A stretch of 64,000 nt of DNA from Limosilactobacillus ingluviei DSM 15946 (GCF_001435775.1 NZ_AZFK01000016.1:19346-83345), one strand, 5' to 3'. Counted from the stretch's first letter, positions 8,923 to 19,574 are shown. Notes: generated by a model from the letters alone, not told the origin. Program-made: numbers and translations.

Positions 8923-9699
8923 ATGGCAACGTTTAAAGGGAAGACGCTCGCGGCGGCCAAACAAGCTGCTGCCCAGGCCTTGGGCTGCTCGGTCGCGGAG
9001 TTGACGGTAACGATTAAGCAAATGCCAACCAAGGGCTTTTTTGGCTGGGGGGCCCGGTTAGCTGTGATTGAAGCCCAGCGGCGGCCTAAGCCAGTCTTGG
9101 CCCCAATGCCGGCCCAAGTGGCAGCGCAGCCTACTCAGTCAGCTGTGCCGCAGGCGAAACAAGCCGCGCCCGCCACACGTCCCGGGGCAACCGCAGCGTT
9201 GTCACCAGCGGAGTTGGCCGCGCGGCAAGCAGCCAATTTAGCTAAAATGACGGCTGCCAGCTTGGCGTTGCAGACTTATTTGGTGGATGTTTGCCACCAG
9301 TTAGCGCTTGAAGTGCAACCGCAAGTCCAAACGCAGACCGGGCATGAGTTGAGCATTGATTTAGTGACCCCCACCCCGGGGAAGTTAATTGGTTATCATG
9401 GGCGGCGGTTGAATGCCCTGGAAGTGTTGGCGACGACCTTTTTGGTCTATCAAGGGGTCAAGGATCCCCAGGTAACCTTGGACGTGGCCGACTACCGGGC
9501 CCGGCGGCAAGTGGCCTTGGCCAAATTGGCGCAGCGCAGCGTCACGGAAGTGATTGCGACGCAACAAGCGGTCTTTTTGGCCCCAATGCCCGCCCGCGAG
9601 CGGAAGTTTTTGCATCAGTATTTGGAAACTGAGCCGCAAGTCAAGACGTATTCGCACGGGCGCGAGCCGTACCGCAGCTTAGTGATTGCGCCTAAATAA
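8923..9699 (+). CDS. khpB: RNA-binding protein KhpB (Jag/EloR)
   Basis: A 258-residue RNA-binding regulator of cell elongation, known as Jag or EloR in related bacteria. The N-terminal Jag domain is visible (MATFKGKTLAAAKQAAAQ...FFGWGARLAVIE). An Ala/Pro/Gln-rich linker follows at about residues 50-100, then a KH domain (GKLIGYHGRRLNALEVL) and a C-terminal R3H domain (ERKFLHQYLETEPQVKTYSHGREPYRSLVI). The ATG at 8923 begins one base after the yidC stop with no strong Shine-Dalgarno, which suggests translational coupling. Confidence 0.92.
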   Translation: MATFKGKTLAAAKQAAAQALGCSVAELTVTIKQMPTKGFFGWGARLAVIEAQRRPKPVLAPMPAQVAAQPTQSAVPQAKQAAPATRPGATAALSPAELAARQAANLAKMTAASLALQTYLVDVCHQLALEVQPQVQTQTGHELSIDLVTPTPGKLIGYHGRRLNALEVLATTFLVYQGVKDPQVTLDVADYRARRQVALAKLAQRSVTEVIATQQAVFLAPMPARERKFLHQYLETEPQVKTYSHGREPYRSLVIAPK

Positions 9700-9709
9700 C
9701 GCCTTTTGG

Positions 9710-9738
9710 TTGACAAGCCCAGGGGAGCTGACTAAAAT
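9710..9738 (+). promoter_or_regulatory. Promoter of mnmE-mnmG
   Basis: TTGACA (9710-9715) and TAAAAT (9733-9738) are separated by 17 bases, giving a near-consensus sigma-A promoter. Transcription would start near 9745, leaving a leader of about 107 bases before mnmE. Confidence 0.8.
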
Positions 9739-9780
9739 AACGGTGTTAAAAACGAATTATCAAATTACGTTAGAGTAGTG

Positions 9781-9838
9781 AAAGTGCTTTGACCATGTGT
9801 GCTGGGGGACCAGCCGATCGTGGACGGGCACTTTTTTT
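9781..9838 (+). ncRNA. Structured leader with terminator upstream of mnmE
   Basis: Three stacked helices fit: AAAGTGC (9781-9787) with GCACTTT (9828-9834), GACCATG (9791-9797) with CGTGGAC (9819-9825) with one mismatch, and GCTGG with CCAGC (9801-9814). A run of T follows (9832-9838). It lies between a strong promoter and mnmE, so it should act as a terminator or attenuator in the 5' leader. No known riboswitch class was recognised. Confidence 0.6.
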
Positions 9839-9851
9839 GTAAGCAGGAAGG

Positions 9852-11249
9852 ATGACGATTGTGGCAAATTCAGAATTTGATACGATTGCGGCCATCTCGA
9901 CCCCAGTGGGTGAGGGGGGGATTTCAATCATTCGCATCAGCGGCTCGGCTGCGCTGGCTGTTGCCAACCAGTTGATTAAGGGGCCAGACTTAACCCAAGT
10001 AGCCAGCCACACGATTAACTACGGGCACTTAATTGATCCGACCACCGCCGAAGAAGTTGATGAAGTGATGGTTTCGGTCATGCTGGCGCCGCGGACCTAT
10101 ACCAAAGAAGACGTCGTGGAAATCAACTGTCACGGGGGTTTGTTGGCGACCAACCGAACCTTGCAGTTGGTTTTAAGTCATGGGGCGCGCTTGGCCGAAC
10201 CAGGCGAATTTACGAAACGGGCCTTTTTAAACGGGCGCTTGGACCTTTCACAAGCCGAGGCGGTCATGGACTTGATTCGGGCCAAGACGGATCAATCCAT
10301 GCAAGTGGCCTTAAATCAGTTGGATGGGGATTTATCGCGCTTGATTAAGCGGCTGCGTCAGGATATTTTAGACGTCTTAGCGCAAGTCGAAGTCAATATT
10401 GACTACCCCGAATACGATGCGGTTGAAGAAATGACCAGCCAGATGCTAAAAGAAAAAGCCCAGAGCGTCAAGCAACACTTGGTGGCCTTGTTACAGTCAG
10501 CCAAGCAAGGAAAGGTGCTGCGTGACGGGTTGGCCACAGCCATCATTGGGCGGCCCAATGTCGGAAAATCGAGCTTGTTAAATACTTTATTACATGAGGA
10601 CAAAGCGATTGTGACCAACGTTGCGGGGACCACCCGGGACGTCATTGAAGAGTATGTCAACGTCAATGGGGTTCCCCTGCGGCTAATTGACACGGCCGGG
10701 ATTCGCCAAACGGACGACCAGGTCGAAAAAATTGGGGTCGCGCGCAGCAAACAGGCGTTAGACGCAGCGGATTTGGTCTTATTGTTATTGGACAGCTCCC
10801 GGGAATTGACGGGGGAAGACCGGGCTTTGATTGAAGCCACGGCGGCCAAACCCCGGATTGTGATCCTCAACAAGACGGATTTGCCGAGTCAAATTGATAC
10901 CGGCCAAGTTCAAGCGATGATTGGTGATACGCCGTTATTAAAAACTTCCATTACCGACCACACCGGGGTCGATCAATTGGGAGCCTTAATTGCGCACCTC
11001 TTCTTTGAGCAAGGCATTGAAAGTCACCAAGGCGAAGTGATGGTGACTAACGCCCGCCATATCGGGCTCCTGGCCCAAGCCAACGAAGCCTTGGATGAAG
11101 TATTGAGTGGGTTAGCGGCCGGGATGCCGGTTGATTTAGTGCAAATCGACATGACCCGCTGCTGGGACTTGCTGGGGGAAATCACCGGGGACAGCTACCA
11201 AGATGAATTATTGGATCAACTTTTCAGTCAGTTCTGTTTAGGAAAGTAG
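9852..11249 (+). CDS. mnmE: tRNA modification GTPase MnmE
   Basis: With MnmG it installs the 5-carboxymethylaminomethyl group on wobble uridine 34 of several tRNAs. Residues 1 to about 120 form the tetrahydrofolate-binding domain. The embedded G domain shows GRPNVGKSS, the switch region [15 protein letters not shown] and NKTD, and the protein ends FCLGK with the catalytic-type cysteine. A GTG at 9861 is better spaced from AGGAAGG than the ATG at 9852, so the true protein may be three residues shorter. mnmG follows after seven bases. Confidence 0.96.
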   Translation: MTIVANSEFDTIAAISTPVGEGGISIIRISGSAALAVANQLIKGPDLTQVASHTINYGHLIDPTTAEEVDEVMVSVMLAPRTYTKEDVVEINCHGGLLATNRTLQLVLSHGARLAEPGEFTKRAFLNGRLDLSQAEAVMDLIRAKTDQSMQVALNQLDGDLSRLIKRLRQDILDVLAQVEVNIDYPEYDAVEEMTSQMLKEKAQSVKQHLVALLQSAKQGKVLRDGLATAIIGRPNVGKSSLLNTLLHEDKAIVTNVAGTTRDVIEEYVNVNGVPLRLIDTAGIRQTDDQVEKIGVARSKQALDAADLVLLLLDSSRELTGEDRALIEATAAKPRIVILNKTDLPSQIDTGQVQAMIGDTPLLKTSITDHTGVDQLGALIAHLFFEQGIESHQGEVMVTNARHIGLLAQANEALDEVLSGLAAGMPVDLVQIDMTRCWDLLGEITGDSYQDELLDQLFSQFCLGK

Positions 11250-11256
11250 GAAAACG

Positions 11257-13155
11257 ATGGAAGTATCAAGTGCAAAACAATACGAAGCTGGATCATATGA
11301 TGTGATCGTGGTTGGGGCCGGGCACGCCGGCAGTGAAGCGGCCCTAGCCGCGGCCCGGATGGGCAATCGGACCCTCTTGGTTACCATTAGCCTGGAAATG
11401 GTGGCCTTTATGCCATGTAACCCTTCCTTAGGGGGGCCAGCAAAAGGGATCGTAGTACGCGAAATTGATGCCTTAGGGGGCCAAATGGGGAAAAACATTG
11501 ACCAGACCTATGTGCAAATGCGGATGCTCAACACCGGGAAGGGGCCGGCGGTTCGCGCCTTGCGGGCCCAAGCAGATAAGCATGCTTACCACCGGCAGAT
11601 GAAGCTGACGATTGAACAAGAACCGAATTTAACCCTCCGCCAAGCCACCGTGGACGATTTGATTGTTGAAGACGGGGTTTGCTGCGGGGTAATTACCAAC
11701 ACCGGGGCCCGCTACCGGGCGAAGGCGGTCGTGTTAACGGTCGGCACCGCCGCCCGGGGGAAGATTATTATCGGGGAATTGCAATATGAATCCGGACCGA
11801 ATAATTCGAAAGCTGCCGTGAAGCTGTCAGAGGCCTTGGAACGGCTGGGCTTTGAATTAGAACGCTTTAAGACCGGGACGCCGCCGCGGGTCAACGGGAA
11901 CACGATTGATTATGCGGCAACAGAAGAGCAACCCGGCGATGAAACGCCGCACCACTTTAGCTTTGATACCCCGGACAGTGCCTACCTGCCAGTTAAAGAC
12001 CAATTGTCCTGCTGGTTGACCTATACCAATCCCGCGGTTCACGACCTGATTCGGGCCAACTTAGACCGGGCCCCGATGTTTTCCGGCTTAATCGAAGGGG
12101 TTGGGCCCCGTTATTGTCCATCGATTGAAGACAAGGTCGTCCGCTTTGCGGATAAGGATCGTCACCAATTATTCTTAGAACCCGAGGGTCGCGATACGGA
12201 TGAATACTATGTGGATGGATTATCAACTTCCTTCCCGGAAGAAATTCAACAACAATTGCTCCACCAGATTAAGGGCCTGGAGCACGTTGAAATGATGCGG
12301 CCTGGTTACGCGATTGAATATGACGTTGTGGCCCCGCACCAGTTGCACCCTACCTTGGAAACCAAGTTGATCAAAAACCTCTATACGGCGGGCCAAACCA
12401 ACGGGACGTCTGGTTACGAAGAAGCAGCCGGCCAAGGCCTGATTGCGGGGATTAACGCGGGCCGGCGGGCCTTGGGCTTAGCCCCGTTTGTCTTGAAGCG
12501 TTCGGATGCCTACATTGGGGTCATGATTGACGATTTGGTCACGAAGGGGACCAAGGAGCCATACCGGTTGTTAACCAGTCGGGCCGAATACCGCTTGATC
12601 TTGCGGCATGACAACGCGGATTTGCGGCTGATGGCGATGGGGCACGCCTTGGGCCTGGTTTCAGATGAACGGTTAGCGGCGATGGAAGCCAAGAAAGCGA
12701 CGGTCGCGGCGGAAATTAAGCGGCTGGCAACCGTGCGGCTCAAGCCAGGTTCAGCGGCCGATGAGTTTATCCAAGCCCATGGGGACCACGCGTTGAAGGA
12801 TTCCCTGACGGCGGCGGCCCTTTTGAAGCGGCCGTACGTTTCATACGACCAGCTCTTGGAATTTATCCCGGCCCCAGCGACGCCGTTGGATCGCCAAGCT
12901 AAGGAACAAGTGGAAATTCAACTGAAGTACGAAGGCTACATTAAAAAAGAAGAGGTTAAGGTCAACCGGCTGAAGCGCATGGAAGCCAAGAAGATTCCGG
13001 CCAACATTGATTACGATCAAATTGACGGTTTGGCAACGGAAGGGCGGCAAAAATTGGCGAAGATTCGGCCTGAAACCTTGGCCCAAGCCTCCCGGATTTC
13101 GGGGGTCAACCCGGCGGATCTGGCCATTTTAAGTGTTTACATCCAACACCACTAG
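11257..13155 (+). CDS. mnmG: tRNA uridine-5-carboxymethylaminomethyl(34) synthesis enzyme MnmG
   Basis: FAD-dependent partner of MnmE in tRNA U34 modification, also called GidA; 632 residues, normal length. The FAD-binding Rossmann motif [17 protein letters not shown] is near the N-terminus, the conserved [11 protein letters not shown] loop follows, and [16 protein letters not shown] is typical of the family. It sits seven bases behind mnmE, so the two are made from one transcript under the leader described above. Confidence 0.97.
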   Translation: MEVSSAKQYEAGSYDVIVVGAGHAGSEAALAAARMGNRTLLVTISLEMVAFMPCNPSLGGPAKGIVVREIDALGGQMGKNIDQTYVQMRMLNTGKGPAVRALRAQADKHAYHRQMKLTIEQEPNLTLRQATVDDLIVEDGVCCGVITNTGARYRAKAVVLTVGTAARGKIIIGELQYESGPNNSKAAVKLSEALERLGFELERFKTGTPPRVNGNTIDYAATEEQPGDETPHHFSFDTPDSAYLPVKDQLSCWLTYTNPAVHDLIRANLDRAPMFSGLIEGVGPRYCPSIEDKVVRFADKDRHQLFLEPEGRDTDEYYVDGLSTSFPEEIQQQLLHQIKGLEHVEMMRPGYAIEYDVVAPHQLHPTLETKLIKNLYTAGQTNGTSGYEEAAGQGLIAGINAGRRALGLAPFVLKRSDAYIGVMIDDLVTKGTKEPYRLLTSRAEYRLILRHDNADLRLMAMGHALGLVSDERLAAMEAKKATVAAEIKRLATVRLKPGSAADEFIQAHGDHALKDSLTAAALLKRPYVSYDQLLEFIPAPATPLDRQAKEQVEIQLKYEGYIKKEEVKVNRLKRMEAKKIPANIDYDQIDGLATEGRQKLAKIRPETLAQASRISGVNPADLAILSVYIQHH

Positions 13156-13293
13156 AGATAAATTAGCGGCCGGGAAGAACGGGCCGTGGTATGATGATTA
13201 AATGAACTGAAACGATTGAATCTCGTGGGGAAACCCGTTATGATTGCCTTTTAGGGTCAAAACCATAATTAGAGTGAATGGGAGTTGAAATAA

Positions 13294-15207
13294 ATGTGTG
13301 GAATCGTTACCTTTGTGGACAATGAAGCGCCACAAGTCAAGGATAGCTTGATCCAAACGATGATGAACCGAATTATCCACCGGGGACCCGATGATGCCGG
13401 CCACTTTGTCGACCAAGGGGTGGCAATGGGTTTTCGGCGGTTGAGCTTTATTGATGTAAAGAGCGGGGCTCAACCAATCTTTAATGAAGATGACTCCAAA
13501 GCGATTACCTTTAACGGTGAAATTTATAACTTTAAGCCGCTTCGGGAAGAACTGATTGAATTAGGGCACCATTTTACGACCCATGCAGATACGGAAGTTA
13601 TTTTGCATGGTTACGAAGAATGGGGCGCTGAGGTTACCAAGCGGTTGCGGGGGATGTTTGCCTTCTTAATTTGGGACCGGGAAAAGCAAGAATTGTTTGG
13701 GGCCCGGGACCACTTTGGGATTAAGCCCTTGTATTACGGGAAGATGAATGGGACCTTCTTTGCGGGGTCAGAAATCAAATCATTCTTAGACCACCCGAAC
13801 TTCAATAAAGAGTTAAATAAGGCTGCGTTAAAGCCGTTTATGACCTTCCAGTATCCGGCCCTTGATGAAACCTTCTTTAAGGGGATCTTTAAGTTGCCAG
13901 AGGGGCATTATTTCTACTACCGGAATGGTGAATTTTCAATGGCCCAGTACTGGGACGCGGAATTTGCGGCGGAAGATGAAAGCTTTGAAGAAGCCGTTGA
14001 CAAGATTGAAGCGGCCGTGAGCGAATCCGTTAAGGCCCACTCCTTTGCCGATGAAGGCATCAAAGTGGGGTCCTTTTTATCCGCCGGGGTTGACTCCAGT
14101 TACGTTACGGCCATGATGCGCCCCGATGAGACCTTCTCGATCGGCTTTGATCAGGGGTATGATGAAACCAAGCAGGCCCGGGAGTTGGCTCAGAAGCTGA
14201 ACTTAAAGAATACGGATGCAACTTTGACCAATGACGAGGCCTTTCATACCTTCCCGTTGATCCAATACTACTTGGATGAACCGGATTCCAACCCGTCGGT
14301 CGTACCGCTGTACTTCTTGACCAAACTGGCTAAGGATCACGGCTACAAGGCAATGCTTTCTGGGGAAGGGGCCGATGAACTTTTCGCGGGTTACACGGCT
14401 TATGGCTACAATACCAATTCCAAGGCCATTAAGTGGTTGACCAACCGGTTGGCGAAGTTACCAAAGGCTAAGCGGGAACGGGTGGCCAACTGGCTGAAAC
14501 ACCACAAGAATTTCCATGGGCGGCTGCACATGTACAATAACTTGGCAGCGGCGCGGGATTCCTTCATTGGCCAAGCCCGTGTCTTTACGCCAGAAGAAGC
14601 CGAAGCGATTTTGCAACCAGCTTACCAACAAGCCCCAAGCGTGCAAGAAATTGTTGACCGGACGTATGACCGGATCGATGATCAAGACGTGCCAGAACTA
14701 TCCAAGAAGCAATACCTGGACATTCACCAGTGGATGCCTGGTGATATCTTGCTGAAGGCGGACAAGATGAGTATGGCTAATTCCTTGGAACTGCGGGTGC
14801 CATTACTGGATAAGGAAATGATGAAGGTGGCAGGGCACACGCCAGCGAAATACTTGCTAACGGATCAAGGGACGAAGTGGGCCTTCCGGATGGCGGCCAA
14901 CCGGCACTTACCAGAAGAATGGGCCACCCGCGAAAAGCTGGGCTTCCCGGTTCCGGTGCGGGAATGGCTGCGGCAAAAAGATTTCTATGAAGAAGTGCTC
15001 GAAATTTTTAAGCAGGATTTCGTGGGAGAATTTTTTGATCAAGCCAAGTTGTTGGCGATGGCGCAAGCCAACTTTGAAGGCAAAACGGATGACCGGCGGA
15101 AACTGTGGACGATCTATACCTTCTTGGTTTGGTACAAGCTTTACTTCATTGACAACTTTAATCCGCATGAGGAAGTTGAATTAGTCAAGGAAGGCGCTAA
15201 GGCCTAA
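13294..15207 (+). CDS. asnB: Asparagine synthase (glutamine-hydrolysing)
   Basis: Makes asparagine from aspartate, ATP and the ammonia of glutamine. The N-terminal class-II glutaminase domain starts MCGIVTFVD, so Cys2 is the nucleophile after Met removal, with IIHRGPDDAGHF following. The synthetase half has the PP-loop SAGVDSS and SGEGADELFAGY. The 637 residues are the family's normal size. An extended -10 (TGGTATGAT, around 13187-13195) may be its own promoter, and the following gap ends it with a terminator. Confidence 0.95.
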   Translation: MCGIVTFVDNEAPQVKDSLIQTMMNRIIHRGPDDAGHFVDQGVAMGFRRLSFIDVKSGAQPIFNEDDSKAITFNGEIYNFKPLREELIELGHHFTTHADTEVILHGYEEWGAEVTKRLRGMFAFLIWDREKQELFGARDHFGIKPLYYGKMNGTFFAGSEIKSFLDHPNFNKELNKAALKPFMTFQYPALDETFFKGIFKLPEGHYFYYRNGEFSMAQYWDAEFAAEDESFEEAVDKIEAAVSESVKAHSFADEGIKVGSFLSAGVDSSYVTAMMRPDETFSIGFDQGYDETKQARELAQKLNLKNTDATLTNDEAFHTFPLIQYYLDEPDSNPSVVPLYFLTKLAKDHGYKAMLSGEGADELFAGYTAYGYNTNSKAIKWLTNRLAKLPKAKRERVANWLKHHKNFHGRLHMYNNLAAARDSFIGQARVFTPEEAEAILQPAYQQAPSVQEIVDRTYDRIDDQDVPELSKKQYLDIHQWMPGDILLKADKMSMANSLELRVPLLDKEMMKVAGHTPAKYLLTDQGTKWAFRMAANRHLPEEWATREKLGFPVPVREWLRQKDFYEEVLEIFKQDFVGEFFDQAKLLAMAQANFEGKTDDRRKLWTIYTFLVWYKLYFIDNFNPHEEVELVKEGAKA

Positions 15208-15299
15208 TCTTTCGGCGAAGAAAGCGACAGCCCGGAAGAAGGAAAGCGTCGGCAAGGCGACTTTCCCTTTCGCTGTGTCACACTTGGAAATCGAACAAG

Positions 15300-15338
15300 A
15301 GGCCGCGGAAAAACAGCGTTTTTCCCGGCCTTATTTTG
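15300..15338 (+). terminator. Terminator after asnB
   Basis: GGCCGCGGAAAAA pairs with TTTTTCCCGGCC (15301-15330, one bulge), followed by TTATTTT. Confidence 0.7.
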
Positions 15339-15365
15339 TAGCGCTTAAACTAAATTTGGAGGATC

Positions 15366-16910
15366 ATGATGATGCGTTTAACCCTAACTCAAGCCGTAAC
15401 CTTGCTCAAGGAGCACGATTTACTGGTTAAAGTTGTCAACCCGCAGGTAACCGAATTTACAGCGGTGACTTATGACTCCCGCCACATTCCGGCGGGACAG
15501 CCACTCTTTTTTTGCAAAGGGGTTGGCTTTAAGGCGGACTACTTGGCAATGGCAATCGATCACGGGGCGGTAGGGTACGTGGCGACCCAAGCTTATGAGC
15601 AGCCCGTCACGGGGATTGTGGTCAAGGATGATCAAAAAGCGATGGCCCTGCTAGCGGCAGCCTTTTATGATTATCCGCAAAACGATCTGTTCATCGTGGG
15701 GATTACGGGTACGAAGGGGAAAACGACCACTGCTTACTTTACGCATAATGCCCTGACGGCCAGTGCCGGCCCCCAAACGGCCCTGTTGTCGACGTTGAAC
15801 ACGATCTTAGGGCCGCAACCCGATCAGACCTTCAAATCCCACTTAACGACCCCAGAATCGCTGGATCTCTTTGCTTACATGCGCCAAGCCGTTGATAACA
15901 AGATGACCCATTTGGTGATGGAAGTGTCGTCGCAAGCCTACCTCAAGCACCGGGTCTATGGCTTGACGTTTGACGTGGGCATTTTCTTAAATATCAGTCC
16001 GGACCACATTGGGCGCAATGAGCACCCAACCTTTGCCAACTACTTATTCTGTAAAGAACAACTGCTGGTCAACGCCAGGACCTGTTTGATCAATGCGGAT
16101 ATGCCGTACTTTGCTGCGGTCCAGCAAGCGGCCCAAACGACGACGGCGCCTGAGCGCATTTTTACCTTTGGGCAAACGGCGCCGGAAGTTGATTTCCGCT
16201 ACCAATCAGTGCTGAGTGATTTAGCGGAATCTAAGTTTCAACTGCGCGCGGAAAGTCCGAAAGCGCAGGCCCTGCAAGTGGCCGGTGAGTACATTGCCAG
16301 TGTGCCCGGGGACTACAACGAAGGCAATGCGACCGCGGCCGTGATTACGGCTGGCTTGGCCGGGGCTAAAGCGGCGGCCATTCAAACGGCCCTGCAAAAG
16401 ACGCACATTCCGGGCCGGATGGAGGTCTTGCCGACCAAGGGCCACGGGACCGTCTACGTTGATTATGCGCATGATTATGCCAGCGTGAAGCGGTTAGTGG
16501 CCTTCTTACGTTCGCAAACGCCAGCCGGGGGGAAGGTAATTGTTGTCTTGGGGGCCCCCGGTGATAAGGGCATTTCCCGGCGGCCGGGCTTTGGGAAGGC
16601 CTTATCCGAAGAACGAGCCGACGAAGTGATTTTGACGACGGATGACCCAGGTTTTGAAGATCCCAAAGCAATTGCTGACGAAATCGCCGCTCACATTGAT
16701 CCGCAAAAGGTGGGACATGTCCAATACATTGCGGACCGGGCCCAGGCCATTGCAACGGCGATTACGATGAGTCACAACGATATGGTCGTCATTGCCGGCA
16801 AAGGGGCCGATGCCTACCAGAAGGTCAAGGGGCAAGACTTACCGTACCCGAATGATTTGGTCGTTGCCAAGCAAGTCATTGAAAAGTTAGGGGCCCAACC
16901 GGAAAAATAG
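15366..16910 (+). CDS. murE: UDP-N-acetylmuramyl-tripeptide synthetase MurE
   Basis: Adds the third, diamino-acid residue to the peptidoglycan precursor UDP-MurNAc-L-Ala-D-Glu in the cytoplasm. It has the Mur-ligase ATP loop GITGTKGKTTTAYFT and the expected length of 514 residues. The substrate-specificity motif reads DDPGFEDP instead of the DNPR of meso-diaminopimelate enzymes, which fits an L-lysine or L-ornithine type wall (inference). GGAGG lies just upstream of three clustered ATG codons (15366, 15369, 15372), so the exact start is uncertain by two residues. Confidence 0.93.
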   Translation: MMMRLTLTQAVTLLKEHDLLVKVVNPQVTEFTAVTYDSRHIPAGQPLFFCKGVGFKADYLAMAIDHGAVGYVATQAYEQPVTGIVVKDDQKAMALLAAAFYDYPQNDLFIVGITGTKGKTTTAYFTHNALTASAGPQTALLSTLNTILGPQPDQTFKSHLTTPESLDLFAYMRQAVDNKMTHLVMEVSSQAYLKHRVYGLTFDVGIFLNISPDHIGRNEHPTFANYLFCKEQLLVNARTCLINADMPYFAAVQQAAQTTTAPERIFTFGQTAPEVDFRYQSVLSDLAESKFQLRAESPKAQALQVAGEYIASVPGDYNEGNATAAVITAGLAGAKAAAIQTALQKTHIPGRMEVLPTKGHGTVYVDYAHDYASVKRLVAFLRSQTPAGGKVIVVLGAPGDKGISRRPGFGKALSEERADEVILTTDDPGFEDPKAIADEIAAHIDPQKVGHVQYIADRAQAIATAITMSHNDMVVIAGKGADAYQKVKGQDLPYPNDLVVAKQVIEKLGAQPEK

Positions 16911-16975
16911 TGGTCAAGGGCGCTTAGGCGGACTATGATGATAATAAATGTTGCAAAGCGCAAGGAGCGAAAATT

Positions 16976-17578
16976 ATGAAAACCATGAAACAAATCATGA
17001 GTTGGGTTGTGCCGATTGTGATTGGGTTATTGATTGCGGTCTTGATTCGGACCTTTATCATGCAACCAGTCCGGGTGGATGGCCCCTCAATGTTACCGAA
17101 CTTACAAAACAACGAGCGGGTTTTGACCTGGAAGTTGGCCAAGATTCACCGCGGCAGCGTGGTCGTCTTTAATGCCGATGGGGTTGATCCGCAGGTCTCC
17201 CAGCGGACCTATTACGTTAAGCGGGTCATTGCTGTCCCCGGGGATACGGTAGCTGCTAAGGAGGGCAAGCTTTACGTTAATGGCAAGGAAGTGCGCCAGC
17301 AATACATCAATCGGTACCAACGGACCCAAGGGACGGGGAATTGGACCCTCAAGTCGATCTCGGTCCAAAACAGTTGGCTCAAAAACAGCGGCGCGACCAA
17401 GGTGCCTAAGGGGGAATACTTTGTTTTAGGTGACCACCGGAGTGTTTCCAACGACAGCCGTTACTACGGCTTTGTTCCGAAAGAAAAGGTCTTAGGGGTC
17501 GTGCAAGTTGGCTTCTGGTCCGGCAACCAAAGCAAGAAGAATAACGTTAACCACGAATGGCAACACTATTTTGAATAG
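16976..17578 (+). CDS. lepB: Signal peptidase I
   Basis: Membrane-bound serine peptidase that removes signal peptides from secreted proteins. One N-terminal membrane segment (about residues 11-28) is followed by the catalytic Ser38 in VDGPSMLPNL and the general base Lys82 in YYVKRVIAVPGD. The later GDHRSVSNDSRYYGFV box is also typical. At 200 residues it is the usual Gram-positive length. The ATG follows AAGGAG by eight bases. Confidence 0.95.
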   Translation: MKTMKQIMSWVVPIVIGLLIAVLIRTFIMQPVRVDGPSMLPNLQNNERVLTWKLAKIHRGSVVVFNADGVDPQVSQRTYYVKRVIAVPGDTVAAKEGKLYVNGKEVRQQYINRYQRTQGTGNWTLKSISVQNSWLKNSGATKVPKGEYFVLGDHRSVSNDSRYYGFVPKEKVLGVVQVGFWSGNQSKKNNVNHEWQHYFE

Positions 17579-17614
17579 GGCCAAGTGAAGTTGGGAAAAA
17601 AGGCTTAAAAATTC

Positions 17615-17664
17615 AAAAGCGCTAGAAACCACGTTACTGAAAACGTTGATTTCTAGCGCTTTTT
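17615..17664. terminator. Bidirectional terminator between lepB and thrS
   Basis: A long stem, AAAAGCGCTAGAAA with TTTCTAGCGCTTTT plus the inner ACGTT/AACGT, is flanked by T-rich DNA in both directions. It can serve the convergent genes lepB and thrS. Confidence 0.85.
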
Positions 17665-17733
17665 GTTGTTGCTTGCTAAGTTTTAGCCGAAAAGATAGTT
17701 TCTTCTCAGCCTCACTCACCGTTACCCACCGAA

Positions 17734-19542
17734 TTAGTTTTTCCGGGAGTAGCTGGCAATGTCGGCTAAGATTTCGTTTAAGAATTCTTGCTTGCTCAGG
17801 CTGGTTTGGTCTTTTTCACCGTATTTACGGACGGAAACCGACCCGTTGGCTTGTTCATCTTCCCCTACGACCAGCGTGTATGGGACTTTTTGGGTTTGAG
17901 CTTCCCGGATCTTGTAGCCCATCTTTTCGTTGCGGTGGTCAACTTTGACCCGCACGTTAGCGGCCTTTAATTGAGCGGCCAATTGGTCGGCGTAAGCCCC
18001 GTGCTTGTCATCAGAAACCGGAATGATCGTTACTTGTTGTGGCGCTAACCAAGTTGGGAAGGCCCCCTTGTAGATTTCCGTCAGGTAGGCGATGAAACGT
18101 TCCATCGTGCCGACAACCCCCCGGTGGATCATCACGGGCCGGTGTTGCTTCCCGTCTTCGCCAACGTAGTGCAGATCAAAGCGTTCTGGCAACATGAAGT
18201 CGAGTTGGATCGTCGACATCGTTTCTTCGTTGCCTAGGGCCGTCTTAGTTTGGATGTCCAGCTTTGGTCCGTAGAAGGCGGCTTCCCCTTCGGCTTCGTA
18301 GTAGTCTAAGCCGAGGTCGTCCATGGCACCCTTTAACATGGATTGGGCTTGTTCCCACATTTCATCGTTTGCGTAGTACTTATCGGTGTTCTTAGGGTCC
18401 CGGTAGGACAGCCGGAAGGTGTAATCCGTGATGTCAAAGTCTTCGTAGACACTCATGATCAACTTTAAGATCTTGGCAAATTCCTTTTGAATTTGGTTTA
18501 AAGCAACGAAGGTGTGACCATCGTTCAGGGTCATTTCCCGGACCCGTTGCAAACCAGACAGGGCCCCTGATTTTTCGTAACGGTGCATCATCCCCAGTTC
18601 GGCAATCCGCAATGGCAGATCCCGGTAGGAACGAATGTGGTGCTTGTAGACTTGGATGTGGGATGGGCAGTTCATTGGCCGCAGTTCCAGCATTTCGCCG
18701 TCCCCCATGTCCATTGGTGGGAACATGTCATCGCGGTAGTGTTGCCAGTGGCCCGACGTCTTGTAGGCATCCAGGTTCATTAAGACTGGCGTGTAAACGT
18801 GTTCGTAATCGTCAGAAACTTCCCGGTCGATGATGTAGCGTTCAATCGTCCGCCGGATCGTCGACCCCTTTGGCATCCAGTAAGGCAAACCGGCGCCGAC
18901 CTTTGGATCGACAAAGAAGAGGTCGAGTTGGTTCCCGATCACCCGGTGGTCGCGTTCCTTGGCTTCTTGGCGAGCCTTTAAGTCCGCGGCCAGGTCATCG
19001 CCGTTAAAGAAGACCGTCCCGTAAATCCGTTGCAGCATCGGGTTGGAAGACATCCCCTTCCAGTAAGCCCCGGCCACGGACAGGAGTTGGTAGTGCTTAA
19101 CGACGTTGGCATAGACCAGGATCGGTGCTTCAGCAACAATCGCTGCATCCCCCAAGCGGTAGAGGGCCACTTTGCTGTCGTGGGCGTGTTCCTTTAACAG
19201 TTCGTTGGTGAATTGATCATCCCCGGCTTCAGCTAAGGCCGCATCCAGGTCAACTTCAGCAAATTCTACCTTTAAGCCGTCCTTGGCAATTTGCTTCATG
19301 GCGGCGGCCAGGTCGTCCAGTTGGTCGGCGGAGACTTGTTGGTCGTCCTTATCTGAATCAACGTAGAATTGATCGTCTTCGGCAACGGCCGCGCCTAAGC
19401 GAATGCCGTCAAATTCGTGTTGTAAAGCCGCCTTTAACATCAAAGCGGCCATTTGCCGCAGGGCAGCCAGTGCGGCGGGATTCCCATCGCGTTCAATCTT
19501 TTCAACTTGGCCATCTGGGGCCATTACTGCTACTTGTGCCAT
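17734..19542 (-). CDS. thrS: Threonyl-tRNA synthetase lacking TGS and with a degenerate editing domain
   Basis: Charges tRNA-Thr. The catalytic core is intact: [22 protein letters not shown] and [13 protein letters not shown] supply the zinc ligands Cys, His and His, followed by a normal anticodon-binding domain. The protein has 602 residues against roughly 640 for the family because the N-terminal TGS domain is missing. The N2 editing domain is present in outline but its metal and catalytic residues are gone: the HxxxH motif reads QMAAL (residues 30-34), and the CxxxH motif reads AEAPI (137-141). The ATG at 19542 is preceded by AAAGGAG. A threonine T-box controls it. Confidence 0.93.
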   Translation of the reverse strand: MAQVAVMAPDGQVEKIERDGNPAALAALRQMAALMLKAALQHEFDGIRLGAAVAEDDQFYVDSDKDDQQVSADQLDDLAAAMKQIAKDGLKVEFAEVDLDAALAEAGDDQFTNELLKEHAHDSKVALYRLGDAAIVAEAPILVYANVVKHYQLLSVAGAYWKGMSSNPMLQRIYGTVFFNGDDLAADLKARQEAKERDHRVIGNQLDLFFVDPKVGAGLPYWMPKGSTIRRTIERYIIDREVSDDYEHVYTPVLMNLDAYKTSGHWQHYRDDMFPPMDMGDGEMLELRPMNCPSHIQVYKHHIRSYRDLPLRIAELGMMHRYEKSGALSGLQRVREMTLNDGHTFVALNQIQKEFAKILKLIMSVYEDFDITDYTFRLSYRDPKNTDKYYANDEMWEQAQSMLKGAMDDLGLDYYEAEGEAAFYGPKLDIQTKTALGNEETMSTIQLDFMLPERFDLHYVGEDGKQHRPVMIHRGVVGTMERFIAYLTEIYKGAFPTWLAPQQVTIIPVSDDKHGAYADQLAAQLKAANVRVKVDHRNEKMGYKIREAQTQKVPYTLVVGEDEQANGSVSVRKYGEKDQTSLSKQEFLNEILADIASYSRKN

Positions 19543-19574
19543 CAAATCGCTCCTTTGTAAGAAAAAAATAAATA

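Noticed and set aside
9795..9842. Leader peptide MCAGG... before mnmE
   Set aside because: No convincing ribosome site, and its end is dictated by the terminator T run; kept only as part of the leader RNA.
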